Of a DNA stretch of 64,000 nt, positions 12,240 to 24,017 are shown in pieces. Position 1 is the first letter of the stretch. Each line of letters begins with the position of its first letter. The stretch covers positions 29,801,206 to 29,865,205 of the forward strand of contig NC_045139.1 in the NCBI RefSeq assembly GCF_008831285.2, in the 5' to 3' direction. The notes under the pieces were generated by a model. It was not told the DNA's origin. It saw only the letters and a program-made list of their open reading frames with translations, and ran no database searches. The stretch is from Nymphaea colorata. Lineage: Eukaryota > Streptophyta > Magnoliopsida > Nymphaeales > Nymphaeaceae. Position numbers and translations under genes: made by a program.

Positions 12240-12910
12240 CTGCATTCATGTCATAACAAAATTTAAGTATAAGAATAAACAATAAAAATAAAAATAAAAA
12301 GACGAAATATACAAGACAACCGCACAACAAAATAAAATAAGATGGGTAGAGATGGAGTTGATAGAAGGAGTGACACAGTCACTCACCGAGCACAACGTCG
12401 TAACTGAATAGCAAAATAGACATCCTCCTGCACAAGACAAGCCATAGAATCTGACGATGAGAATGTACCCCTGAAGACCCTATTGTTACGCTCCTCCCAG
12501 ATGCGCCACGAAGAAGAAATGAGTCACAACCTTCATACACGATCTCAGAAAACAGGGGAGGACAAAAGAGGAAAAAAAGACGAATAGAAGGTGGGTCTGA
12601 AAGGCTACTAATAAGGGAAGACCATGCAGAGACAATAACACTAAAGAAAAAATGGTAAAAAGTAAAAATGTGAACCTGATACTCAGCCGCGGCGAGAGAA
12701 AGAGAGATGATTTTCAAACTTAAATATGAGATCATAGCAATTAAGTACATACAAATGAGCAGTTGACGAGAGGCGAAACCGCCCTCTCTCTTCTCGTTCC
12801 TAAGGTCCAAAGCTGTTTTGAGACATGAGTGGTCATATAATACACTCTTCAACTCGAGTGTCGCATATGCTATCATTTCCAGCCTAGATGAGACACGTGC
12901 AGGAATCAAA
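12240..12910 (-). mobile_element. LINE (non-LTR) 3' fragment
   Basis: On the minus strand, codons from 12523 down to the TGA at 12383-12385 read SSWRIWEERNNRVFRGTF followed by LVQEDVYFAIQLRR. This is the C-terminal end of the reverse-transcriptase zinc-binding region of plant L1-type LINEs (the IWxERNxRxF motif). The DNA upstream on the same strand, up to about 12910, is probably more of the same decayed ORF2 in shifted frames; the open frame of 176 codons there is not the native frame. The 3' untranslated part (T-rich, TTGTATATTTCGTCTTTTT) matches the fragment at 16098-16420. It is 5'-truncated and non-functional; outer limits are approximate. Confidence 0.75.
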
Positions 12911-13192
12911 CTGGAGACACATCATCAGCATGATGTCAGCTATGCTGTCCACGGACATTTAAGTAAAGCCCCATGTGAATGATCCAAATTCATAATTCAT
13001 ATAATTCATAAAGGTTGATTGTTATTTAAAGACAGGGGAAAGTTTTAGTACTTATATATATGAGGCTACCACTATGAAATATAATGGTACAATTTAATAT
13101 TTATTCATATTTATGTACACTTAATAAGTTTTATTCGGACCATAAATATCTCCATACTACTGTATGCGTGCACGTCAATTAGACTTTGATAA

Positions 13193-13195
<3 letters not shown>

Positions 13196-13250
<55 letters not shown>
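13196..13250. repeat. (AT)n microsatellite
   Basis: Uninterrupted AT dinucleotide tract of about 55 bases. Confidence 0.95.
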
Positions 13251-13253
<3 letters not shown>

Positions 13254-13454
13254 GGTTATGCATACCTAACTTGAGGTAGGTGTTGACAAGGGCTGCCAAC
13301 TGGTCCAGTACCAACTGGATCCGACCCAGATCCAAATACTTAAATATGGTACTTATAAAAACAGACCCGACCTTAGTTCGGCCCAATTTTCACCTGTACA
13401 AAGCTGTTTGGGATTGGAACATATTATTTTTTGCCGTTTTTTGCCCCAGAACAT

Positions 13455-13903
13455 GACCTCACACAAACCAAGTCAAGCCAAGCTTGGCTAGCTCGAGCTC
13501 GACTCGGTTTAAAAAACTTGAGCTCGAGTTTGGCTCGAACTCGACCCGAGCACCTTATAGCAAGCTCGAGCTCGACTCAACTACACAAAATCAAGCTCGA
13601 ACTCGACTCGTTTAACCCATTTAACTCGTTTAGGTGTCAACTCATTTAGCATTAACTCCTTTAACTCGTGTAACTCGTAACTTATAAAACCGGTTTTAAT
13701 AATATTATATAGTGTATCGGTTTGCGAGTCAAGTCGAGTATAAATAAATCGAGTTCCTGAAAGCCGAACTCGACTTCTTTATCGTTTCATGTGTCTTTGT
13801 AAGTTCAAACTTGACTCGTTTATAAATGAATCGAGTACAAGCCGATTTTTTTTTTATCAAGTTTGAGTCAAACTCGAGTTGGCTCGACTCTTTGTGCAGC
13901 CCT
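13455..13903. mobile_element. CTCGA-rich element, right end preserved
   Basis: Dense GAGCTCGAGCTCGACTC words and AACTCGTTTAACTCG words end at TTTGTGCAGCCCT (13891-13903), which mirrors the AGGGCTGTACA end of the element at 1879. The left end is unclear, probably because it sits inside or against another repeat (flanking GATCCGACCC/GATCGGACC DNA). No coding capacity. Confidence 0.5.
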
Positions 13904-14340
13904 AGATCGGACCTAGGTGATCTGGAACATCGGTATTGGGTACGGGTAGAACCCGATCGGACACAAACCCAACCCTTTGGCAATATGCCAGTGTCCCCAT
14001 GAAGAGGAAATCTACATTGGATCCGAGCCAGACCTGACCCATTAATAGTGCTGCCGAGAGGGACTGCACAAGGAGGACTCCAACGGATGCAAACAAATGA
14101 GATTGAGCGAATCCAAGAAAAATGGAGAAGTGTGTCTTGTGAAAACAAAACAATAAGACAAGAGCCCAACCAGGCAGCTTGGATCTTACTGTGTACAATG
14201 CCCACATTCTTCCTATCCTCTTTTGTTTTCTACTTTTTCTTTATAATAAACCCCTTTCCAAAAAATTACAAGAAAAAAAAAAAATTCAAACTTATCATTG
14301 GGAATATGAACCAATAAAAAAAAAAGAAAAAGAAAAATCA

Positions 14341-14709
14341 GAAGACCCTGTTGCTACATTGAAACTTCTCAGAGGCATATGTGATTTTGATCGCTCTGCT
14401 GACATCAAGAACTACGGAGAACGTGAACTTTGTCGTGTTATTTACTAAATTAATACTGGTAAGGATATCAGGAACTGCAATCCAAACAAGTCCTCAAGCA
14501 CCATTGTCTCCAAACCAGTGATACAGTTCTCAGCAAGATGGCTCAATTTTTTCAAGTCCCTGATTGGTAAAGCTTCTTCATCTGGCTTCAACGTCGCCGG
14601 CAGGCGAGGTTTCCGACGAATTTATGAACAAACCAGAGACTGCCCCCGGAATCTGTTTCCCTTACTTTGGAAGCTGAAAAAGCACATAAGGAGGCAAATA
14701 TTTCCTTGA
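14341..14709 (+). pseudogene. Possible decayed coding remnant, unidentified
   Basis: One frame stays open for about 120 codons except for a single TAA near 14448, with a protein-like composition (for example CDFDRSADIKNYGEREL, then NFFKSLIGKASSSGFNVAG). A +1 shift near 14603 would give a second protein-like stretch ending at TGA about 14680. I do not recognise the family. It may be chance. Confidence 0.2.
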
Positions 14710-15669
14710 ACTTGAATACTTTCCTAGGAAAACAGGCCCCACATAATTTGTCCACCGAAGGAAAAAGGCTGGGAAAGTGGGCCACTTCAGCCCTTAAACT
14801 TGGTCTGGACCCACTTAATTGAAAAATGGCCACTAAAGCTCAGGCCTGGCCTCTGCCCATGTGCTGCAGAGGGGAACCCGCATCTTATGCCAAGTTCAGA
14901 GAATGCTCTGATGCATTAATCAGAGCAAGCTGGGAGACAAAAGGATCGTCTCACAAATCACCACCCACTAGAAGGAAGAATAAAATAAGAAGGGGCCGTG
15001 CCGGAACCAGACATTTTTGGCTAAGGCGCACCCACTATATATTTGAAGGGCATTTTATATGTAAATATGAAAATATTTGACGTTAGCAGATTTTTATTAG
15101 ACTGTATAAGCAATTGCCCACACATGCCCACATGCGCGTCCGGATGCACTATATCAGATCCAGATTAGATTAATGAAGGTACATAGTGTGTTTTTAATAA
15201 TAAGGACACCTTAATGGGGTTCAGATCCCTTAATGGGTGTGTCCACCTACGAGGTAGTCGGCTCTCAGCATCGGATGCCAAATGGTAGGGCCCGCCATAA
15301 CCCTTAATTGATGGCACATGCAAATGATACATAAAGTAGGTCATTAGGTGCTAAACAAGTCTTTATGTATGAGAGAGAAAGAGAGAGCTAATTTTTTTTT
15401 TCTCAATGGGTTTTAGATTCATTAAGAATGAATCTAACAATTGAAAGCATTGAAAGGAAAAGCATATTAAACAATACTCGGCAAGAACGTTTTTCCTTCT
15501 TTTCTCTTAATTGTCGGGGTGATCAGGAGGAGCATTTCATCCCACCACCCAACAAGGAGTGCAAGTCATTATGAGTTGATGCACCTAATATTAAAACTAG
15601 AAGCTAGCCGCCTACCGGATGCTTGTGGTTGCCTATGATCAAACCAAACTAGCCTCTACTCACCTCTTT

Positions 15670-15986
<317 letters not shown>

Positions 15987-16097
15987 AATCTTTAGATTGA
16001 ACGACCCTTAAGTTGTCTTTAAATTGAGAGTTTGAAAGAAAAACTTAATTTGAGTAAAAGGCCCACACAATTTTCTTCTTGGTGGTACATTTGAAAG

Positions 16098-16420
16098 GAG
16101 CGCAACAACAGGATCTTCAAGGGCACATTTTCATTGCCGAATTTTGTGGCTCGTCTTGTGCAGGAGAATGTCTATTTTGCTATTCGGCTATGGCGCCGTC
16201 CTCCGTCTACGGCTGGGTGGTTGTGTTGTTCTGTCTATCCACTCTCTCCTTATTATTTCGTTTTATTGTATAGTTGTCTTCTATATTTCGTTTTTTTATT
16301 TTTGTCTTTACGATTTGTTCTTATATCTAGAGAACTTCTTGTCTCCAAATTTTGTTATGAATTTTCATTTTATCGATGCTATCTCTCTCTCTCTCTCGTT
16401 TTTTGTTGAAGTAGCTAGAT
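16098..16420 (+). mobile_element. LINE (non-LTR) 3' fragment, second copy
   Basis: From 16098 the plus strand reads ERNNRIFKGTFSLPNF, then VARLVQENVYFAIRLWRR, the same reverse-transcriptase C-terminus as the fragment at 12.4 kb. A T-rich untranslated tail follows that is alignable with the other copy. Everything upstream of the zinc-binding region is missing, so this is a 5'-truncated insertion, as usual for LINEs. An A-run at 16484-16501 could be the original poly(A) tail but is separated by unexplained sequence. Confidence 0.75.
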
Positions 16421-17002
16421 TCTAAGATACAAATGTGATAATCTGCAAGCTAAATGAGTTGGAATCCAGGTCAATCCGAGCAAGAAAAAAAAAAAAAAAA
16501 ACAAGTGAGAAGAAAGTAAGTTCCCGTTAACAACGAATTTAGAGCACAAATCTGAAGCCAGATCCATTAGGTCCGCACAAATTCAGATTAGATAATAGAT
16601 AAAAGGCTATAGGGAATCTTAATTAGACCGTGTTCAGTATGAATTGATACATTCTACACTAAATCCAGATGTACATCCAGTCGAGCAAAATAGGTGCCTA
16701 AACACGATCCAAATCCAATCCATTGTTTCCTTCCTCCTGTATCATATTTTTTTTTGAAGTGGCCTCTAAGTGTAAGTAAAATTAATCATTCACATGAATG
16801 CTTCCAGAAGGTCCATATGAACTTCAGAAGCAAACTATCTGGATCCAGGACACCAAATAAATTGGAGATCGGTCCGAATTGAATGGGATACGACCAAAAA
16901 TAAGAGGGAACGCACTCTAGGACAAGTCAATATATTGGAGGCTGCAATATTGTCAGAACAAGGTTATGGGTTCAACTGAAAGTAGCAAAACCCCCCATAC
17001 CA

Positions 17003-17200
17003 GATCAGTGGCGGAGCTTGGTATGGGCCACCAACTTATGGGGGCAGCTGCCCACACAGTCCTACATAATTTATTTTATTTACATATTGGTTCAATATAG
17101 AATTTAGTTTATTACATATTAATGCCCATCCAATCTAAGATTTATTGAAATTAATGTCACTTATCCACAAATTTTTGAGTTTACCACTGGTTCTGGATCG
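17003..17200. mobile_element. GCGGAGCC-type MITE, right end lost
   Basis: It begins ATCAGTGGCGGAGCTTGG and contains the near-palindromic GGGGCAGCTGCCCACAC core (17041-17057). The expected inverted right end is not visible, so the copy is truncated or diverged and the right limit is approximate. Confidence 0.5.
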
Positions 17201-17509
17201 ACCAGATCTATTAGAAAAAACCTGATAACATTAAAAGATGAGATAAGAAAGGTTACATATCTTAAGAAATCAAGGCCTTTATTATGCAGCTACCTGCATA
17301 TGCTACTCCCTTGATCACGATCCGGTTGAACACGGAAATGGAAGACATAGAAAAGTCGAATAATGATTTAGTTGGTTTTCTGGTGAGTAGGAGAAGGTGA
17401 AGCATTTCATTATGTCGCCTTACTGAAAGCCGAAGCCTCCATCCCTTCCAATCAATAGTAAATCTGCTGCTGCATAACAAACGCCACTATTTCTTCAAGA
17501 CAGGTAACC

Positions 17510-17684
17510 ACTCGCGGAGCCACATGGTGGCTGGTGAGGGCAGTTGCCCACACTAGCCTTACAAAATTAATTTAATATATATGTTAATCTTTTGATATAT
17601 TTGATTGTTATACATATAAGTGCCCCAAAAAAATTAAAGGTTTTGAATGAGTGCCCCCCAGAGAAAATTTCCGGCTCTGCTAGT
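17510..17684. mobile_element. Intact small MITE with 10-bp target duplication
   Basis: The left end ACTCGCGGAGCC is mirrored by the right end GGCTCTGCTAGT. The flanks ACAGGTAACC (17500-17509) and ACAGCTAACC (17685-17694) match at nine of ten positions. A 9-10 bp duplication is characteristic of Mutator-like elements, so I infer a non-autonomous MULE derivative of 175 bp. The interior carries the GGGCAGTTGCCCACAC near-palindrome at 17537-17553. Confidence 0.75.
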
Positions 17685-19980
17685 ACAGCTAACCTTTCTT
17701 ATCGCATATTCGGACCGGGTTTGCTGGTCATATTCCAGAACATGCAGAGTAAACCCGGTTGTAGAAGGGTCGGATATGGTATTAAAGGTCTTGCCATTTT
17801 TTGCCGTATCAGATCCGAACCTCATTCTGATCAGGATGTCCACATTATCTAAACTAAGAGTGCATTTTCTTCTTCAACAAGCAAATGCACTCTTGAGTCA
17901 AAAGGCGAGAATAAAAGAGAAAGAAGAAAAAAGTGCTACCCAACAAAGGTAGCTTGAAAGTGTATCAAGAAAATGTTCACTTGCATTTTTATCTAAAGCT
18001 TTTTCGGTGAGAAGGGTATAAGATTTTGATCTTTGCATATTACATGATGACACATTATTAAGATATGTTTGGATAGATGATCCACAAATCCTGTTTGAAA
18101 ATGTATTTGGATGTCAAACTCCTAATTTCAAAAATTTCACTATAATATTTACAAAAAAGTACTTTTCCTTCAAAATATTTATTTGTAAAATCTTAGTTAG
18201 TTCTCTCCTTTCTTTATTATAAAAGAGCAGTGTCCATGTTATGCAACTAACATGGAAGGCATATTTCCCAAAGGGGCATTTTAATAATTTTATAGGGGAA
18301 AATTTCGAGCTCTCCTTTTGCCATTATAGAGAAAGGGTTTTTTGTTTAACTAAAAAGAGCATTTTAATCATTTCCAACTCATAATATATGGTTTTTCTTA
18401 TTAAAAACTATAACAAATAACCTGCTCTCTAGTGACACTGACTCTTTGAATTGTCAATTTTTGCATGTTCCCAAGGAAGAGGGATGTCATGAGCTGGAGA
18501 TGTAGCTAATAACTCAATTTCGCCAAATGTTGCATCTTATGAAAATACATTTAGATGGGAACTTTTGGATTTAGGTTCAATTTTAAATATTTTAGTTTGT
18601 ATTGGTAAACGAAATTATTGTTTGGAAGCCAGAAAATTCATTTTCATGTTTAATGAAGAAACGTAAAAACATAGTAATTCGACAGTAAGAAACACAGCAA
18701 TAATATTTCTCCATCACTCTCTCTTTACGTTGTTCGCACCCTTCCCTCCTATCTCTCACTCTCTTTTCTCCCTTCTCTCTTCCTTCTTATATGTTTCTTT
18801 GCTTACTTTGTTTTCTTTGTTTTTTGTCGCCTTTTTGTTTCCTTCGAGACTACTCGTCGCTTAATTTTTGTTTAATGAATTCTTATTTTGTCAGCTCCTA
18901 TCCCTCATTCTCTTTTTCTCCAGGAATCTCTCTGCTAAACTTATGATATGCCATCAAATATAAGCCATGGAAAGTCAATCTAGCTTTTCCTCTCTCTCTC
19001 TCTCTCTTAAATTGAATCGCATTGTGTTCTTGTTTTATGCATTTGTTAAGGTGCTTTAATATTGTCCTTTACTTATATATTATCACCTTAATTATTTTTC
19101 ATATTTTTCATTATTTGTATTAATATCATATGCCTTACTAATTTGATCTTGTATTCAACCCCTCGAAGCTTATGTCTAAGTTTATGACGGACTTTCCGTC
19201 GCTTAACACCGACTTCATCTACTAGGTGGAAGTGGAATTCTAAGTACGTTAAATCTAAAAGCACCTTTTTCATGTTCGATGTTTGTGCAGGGCATATGGC
19301 CTTTGCGCTGGGTACTGGGTAGTCATCACATTCCAAGAACACGATGTTCCATGCAATAAAAAATGTGCTATGATCCTTGTTACAATTCATATATCCAAGA
19401 TTTTGATATCTCAAATCACCTTCAAATTAAAATTGAGATGTAAATTGGCGTTTGGTAACAGGAACAATTGTTCTTAGAAATGCATGTTTCTAGAGCTTTG
19501 TTATGAGGAACTAACAAGCCTCTTCTTTCCCGAGGGGGAAGGCCATGCGAGCAGCGACAACATGTCCTCGAGAGACAACAAACAGTAGGAGAAAACTCTG
19601 GTAGAGCGAAGTGACGTGATGAGAATCTTTTGGTGGGCAGTGGGCTTGATTAGACCAGTTACTCATCCAATTGAAAAGAAGGTTCTCCTCTTATACGAAT
19701 TAGTAGTTATACCAATCGCACCTAAACTCCATTTTAATGAAACACAGTCATTACCTGCCATCGAATTCTTATCGGTAAGGTTTTGGTAAAGGAAAGTTAT
19801 TTCAGGATAGTAACGATATTCTGCTTTCACGTAGATATTCCTTGCAAAATTAACCGATGTTCGCATCTGCTTATACGTACAAAACTTCCAATACCACATT
19901 GAAATTTACCGAAAATGTCTGCACAGTACATCTTAGTAGTTCTTGCTCCAACCTAATTCATTAAACTAGTCAATCGTCAC

Positions 19981-20067
19981 TTGCGCGCAAGTTTTATCAG
20001 TGGACGCGTTCGGGCAATCTATCTACGAAGGGAAACGCTTTCTCTCTGAGTGGGGAGTCTTCAAGAG
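19981..20067 (+). other. Probable non-coding first exon of the RRM gene
   Basis: A GC-richer stretch ends in CAAGAG followed by the strong donor GTAAGG at 20068. The next plausible acceptor is TTTGAACAG ending at 21810, 55 bases before the start codon at 21865. This implies a 1.7-kb intron in the 5' untranslated region. The left limit (transcription start) is not visible. Confidence 0.45.
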
Positions 20068-20914
20068 GTAAGGAGGATATATTTCTTGGTCGTTTTCTTC
20101 CATTTCTTGTGTGCAGAATCTCCGTTCCGTTTTCTTCTCGTTTGGGTCCTTCGTGCTCATGAAAATTGGCCTTGATTCTTTATTACCAATGGTTGGGCTA
20201 AGTGCCCACCTTCAATGTGTTGGTGTTTCAGGATTCCCCTGCTTTTCTGTTCGCAGTTCTTTCCCTGTGAATTCTTTTGCGTCAGTAGCCTGTACTCTAT
20301 GAGCAGATTAATCGAGAGAGAGGGAGATAGAGAGAGAATACTGACTAGAATCACTGGTTTTATAATTCGTGGCAGAACCAATTCGAAGGGGTTATTTTTT
20401 TCTATTCAATTTTCTCCCTTTTTTACAAGGTTGGGGAAGTTACTGCGGTTCCTGCCCAAATCACTCGAAAGCGTATTGTGCATTGTGGGCTATTAAGTTT
20501 TTAGTTTTTAGAATTTTCAGAAACCTTTATGTAATATCAACCTTCACAAGTTTAATTAAAAAACAGATAGAGGTCATAACTGGAACTGCAAGGTCCATCA
20601 AAAGGCAACAGACCCTGTGTATAAGCAAAGCCTCTAAATACACGCACTTACAGGACAAAGCATGTGGGTGCCATACCACGAAACCTCCTAAGGAGAGAGA
20701 GAAACTTAATCTCCTATTTTCAACGGTACCATATTCTGGGTAGGACCACAATTCTGCCAAATGGGGTCTCCATTTTTACTTCCAGATCTGTGCCCTTCTT
20801 CCATAATAATTGCTGAATCCCCTATCTGCAGCTGTCTCCATGTAACACAAGAACAAGTCTATACAAATTTTTGTATCGCTAATTTATGTTGTTTGTTGTG
20901 AAATTGGACTTCCT

Positions 20915-21068
20915 AAAATAATTTTTATTTTGTGCAGAATATGCCCAATTTTGTCTTGTGATGTAAAACAGTATCTTTGTTTTGCATTTTGTATAATTTT
21001 TATTTTGTGCAGAACATGCCCAATTTTGTCTTGTGATGTAAAACAGTATCTTTGTTTTGCATTTTGAT
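20915..21068 (+). repeat. Two-copy tandem repeat, period 75
   Basis: A 75-base unit starting at AATTTTTATTTTGTGCAGAA occurs twice in a row with almost no differences (anchor positions 20931 and 21006). It lies in the presumed 5' untranslated intron of the RRM gene. Confidence 0.9.
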
Positions 21069-21864
21069 GTTTAGGGTATTGGAATGCAACTGTAACCATT
21101 TATTGACTTGGCAAGTAGGACATTAGATCACTTTTGTGGCACATTAATGGTGGTTGTAGGGAATAAAAGTTTAAAGACTGAGAAGCAGTACAATAACTCG
21201 GCACATGTTAGTTCACCCATCGTTCCTCATGTTTCTTGGTACATCTTTAAGCTTCCCTGGATGGTGACAGAATAAATGTGCAATAGCATGGTTACCATTC
21301 CAAGTAAAATATGGACTAAACTCTATGTTTATCTATAGTTTGAGCTTGTTATGACTTGCGAGTGACATCGATCATCCAAAAGTTCATCATCATATGTATT
21401 ATGAATGATGATTCTTCAGTTTTCTCCTCAAATTTGTCCTAGTAAATGATCATATGACGTGAATAGCACATTTTGTGATGCATATTTTTGTCCTGTATCT
21501 TGAAGCTTCCATCAGCTCCTTTAATCAACAATTTTGTAAACTTTATCCCATGAGCATCAATGTTTTCATTGGGAGTCCAAAATTGAAGTGAATCAGGTAG
21601 TCTGGTCTAAAATGTTACTCAGTTTTCTGTTCATCAACATTTGCAGTTTGGTTGAACATCTTAGATTCCAGCTTGGAATCCCAAAATCTTAGGATGTGAA
21701 GCATAAACTTTCTGAACATTATAAACAGAGATTCTTTCTTTGTCCTTTTATTTTCGTTGTTCTTTCCTTCTATAATGGAGCTAACAACTCTGTTTTCTTT
21801 TCTTTGAACAGTTATATCTGCTGAACTGAGGCTTGTACCAATAATTCCCTGTCGCTACAGCAGG

Positions 21865-21997
21865 ATGAGTTCACATATTTTTGCAGTAGAAGTCACTAAT
21901 CTGTCCCCTGAAGCGACAGAAAAGGATCTTTATGATTTCTTCGCTTTGTGTGGTAAAATTGAACATGTTGAGATCATCAGGTCTTGGAATCCTTTTG

Positions 21998-22037
<40 letters not shown>

Positions 22038-24017
22038 TTGTTAAATAGAAGTGCTCATGGCTGCATTTATGCTTGTTATGTTGTGTCTAACTTATATATT
22101 ATCTTTTTGATCTAAGTGGATGCTTGTCGTTGGATTATTTTGTATTTCACTGGATTATTTTGGTTTTCACTTTGACAGGCATGGAGAGCTTGCAACTACC
22201 GGTTATGTCACCTTTGAAGACTTTCATGCCATGGAGATGGCAGTCCTGCTAAGTGTGAGTTTTATTTGTGTTAGGGTACTGAATTGTGAAGTTGAAAATT
22301 GTTGTCACAGTTTATGTGCTTGAAATCCCAACACATAAGAAAGTTAAAATCTTAATATGTGATTTTGTAAGTTATAACATTACTTGTTAATGATTTAGGT
22401 CTATTCCATTTGAACCTGTAATTGCACGATTTACCAGATATTCAGGAATGTAAGAAAGCTGCATGTTAGAAACTACTTGAGCCAATTTTCTTCCTTTCAT
22501 TTTCTCCTATGGTCTACAAATGAGTTAAATGTGAATACTTTCAGGGTGCTACAATCCTAGATCAGAAAGTGTGCATTGCCCGTTGGGGTGATTATGATGA
22601 CTCTTATAGTCTGTGGGGTGGCTATTCGTGGAGTCATGATGGAGACACAATTTCGAAGGTACTTTTGTATATTCAACGTATTTCATTCTTTTCATGCAAC
22701 TATCAAGAAAACTGAAAATACCCTGGGATTGTGAGTGCTGATAACTAGAACCTCAAATATGTGTCTTATTTAACATCATTTGTCTATTATTTCACATCAT
22801 GTTTACTATTCTGATGCAGCTTGTTGGTTCTCGGGGCACTTAGAGATAAGCCTTTATAGTCTTCCCATTCAACTTGATTTTCTGTTATGTAGAGAAACCC
22901 ACTAGACGTGTCTATCAGTATTTGACTACCTTATTTAGAAGGTTAGATAGCTTAATTGTACATGTTCTTGTTTAAAACATATCCAAGAATGGCAGCGTAC
23001 CAACTTTTGAAATGGAGAATGTCCAAACTGTATGTTGTACATAACTCTGAAATGCTGGGGAAACTTCTAAATTATTGGACTTTTTTAAGTTTCGTATTTC
23101 TGAGCAACTAAGGATGAATGATGCCCAAAGCCCAGAATTTATATTGGGCATAGGACTTGTTAACGTGACAAGAAATATGTCTTTACAACTTTGCCTTCAG
23201 GAGGTTTCATGTTAGGAAACCTATTGTTTCAGGATGTTGGATTACAATGATTTTTTTAGTTAATTACACTGTTCTCATTGTAGTACATCTGCATCAGCTG
23301 AGATGCTCATAGCAGGAGATGCTGTTCATAAAATTATCTGAGTGGGACATTGTTATTTATGTAATATGGAGTTTCCTTCAGGATAATGCATCATAAAGGA
23401 AGGAATAAGTGGTATAAATATCAATGCCAAAAAAAAAAATGCTATGTTACTCTTGACCATGGGCCACGTTTAAAGACTTTTGACTGTTGCTTTGATTTTA
23501 TTATGTATTGGATAAATTCATGGAGTACGATTATAGCATCTTCTGAACTTGTCTGTTGCCTAACTAGGCCACACAAGAGAGCCACTTCGTGGCCACTCCA
23601 ACGGAAGCTGTAACAATGGCACAAGAAGTAGTTAAAACCATGTTAGCCAAAGGATACATCCTAGGCAAGGATGCATTGGCCAAGGCGAGAGAGTTTGATG
23701 AATCCCATAAAGTGTCTGCCGCAGCTGCTGCGAAGGTTTGTGAATTGAGCAAGAGAATTGGGCTCACTGACCGGATCAATGCAGGAGTTGATACGCTCAA
23801 ATCAGTGGACGAGAGGTACAATGTCTCTGGAATTACTAGCACAGCATTGGCAGTTACAGGCAGGGGTGTGGCAGCTACAGGAAGGGGTGTGGCAGCTGCA
23901 ACCAACGCCGTTGTTAAGAGCAGCTACTTCTCTGCTAGTGCTCTTTGGGTGTCTGATGCTCTTGCCCGTGCTTCTAAGGCTGCAGCTGAACTGGGAAGTC
24001 ATTCCAGTAAGAAGTGA
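21865..24017 (+). CDS. RRM protein of the BPA1-like family
   Basis: Exons: 21865-21980, 22179-22254, 22545-22658 and 23568-24017, all GT/AG with matching phases; 251 residues. Residues 4 to about 90 form one RNA-recognition motif (FAVEVTNLSPEATEKDLYDFF start, TTGYVTFED as the RNP1-like strand, ATILDQKVCI near the end). The C-terminal half is Ala-rich and helical with the family motifs VKTMLAKGYILGKDAL and ALWVSDALARASKAAAELG. This architecture matches Binding Partner of ACD11 1 and its BPL paralogues, which bind the lipid-transfer protein ACD11 and affect defence and cell death; that function is family knowledge. Residues ATGRGVA occur twice in tandem, from a 21-bp duplication absent in the downstream copy. 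The last two exons are within a tandem duplication (22416-26130). Confidence 0.92.

Larger units (their letters stand above)
16421..19980. other. Repeat-rich interval without a recognised gene
   Basis: It holds two GCGGAGCC-type element copies (17003-17200 and 17510-17684), GATCCGAACC-type repeat DNA at 17690-17850, T/A-rich DNA with MITE-like GTTTGGAT words near 18060, and CT-rich stretches at 18710-19010. No exon with supporting splice sites was recognised. Confidence 0.5.

Noticed and set aside
12379-12909. 176-codon minus-strand frame
   Set aside because: It lies on the LINE fragment but in the wrong frame; the native reverse-transcriptase frame is offset and interrupted.
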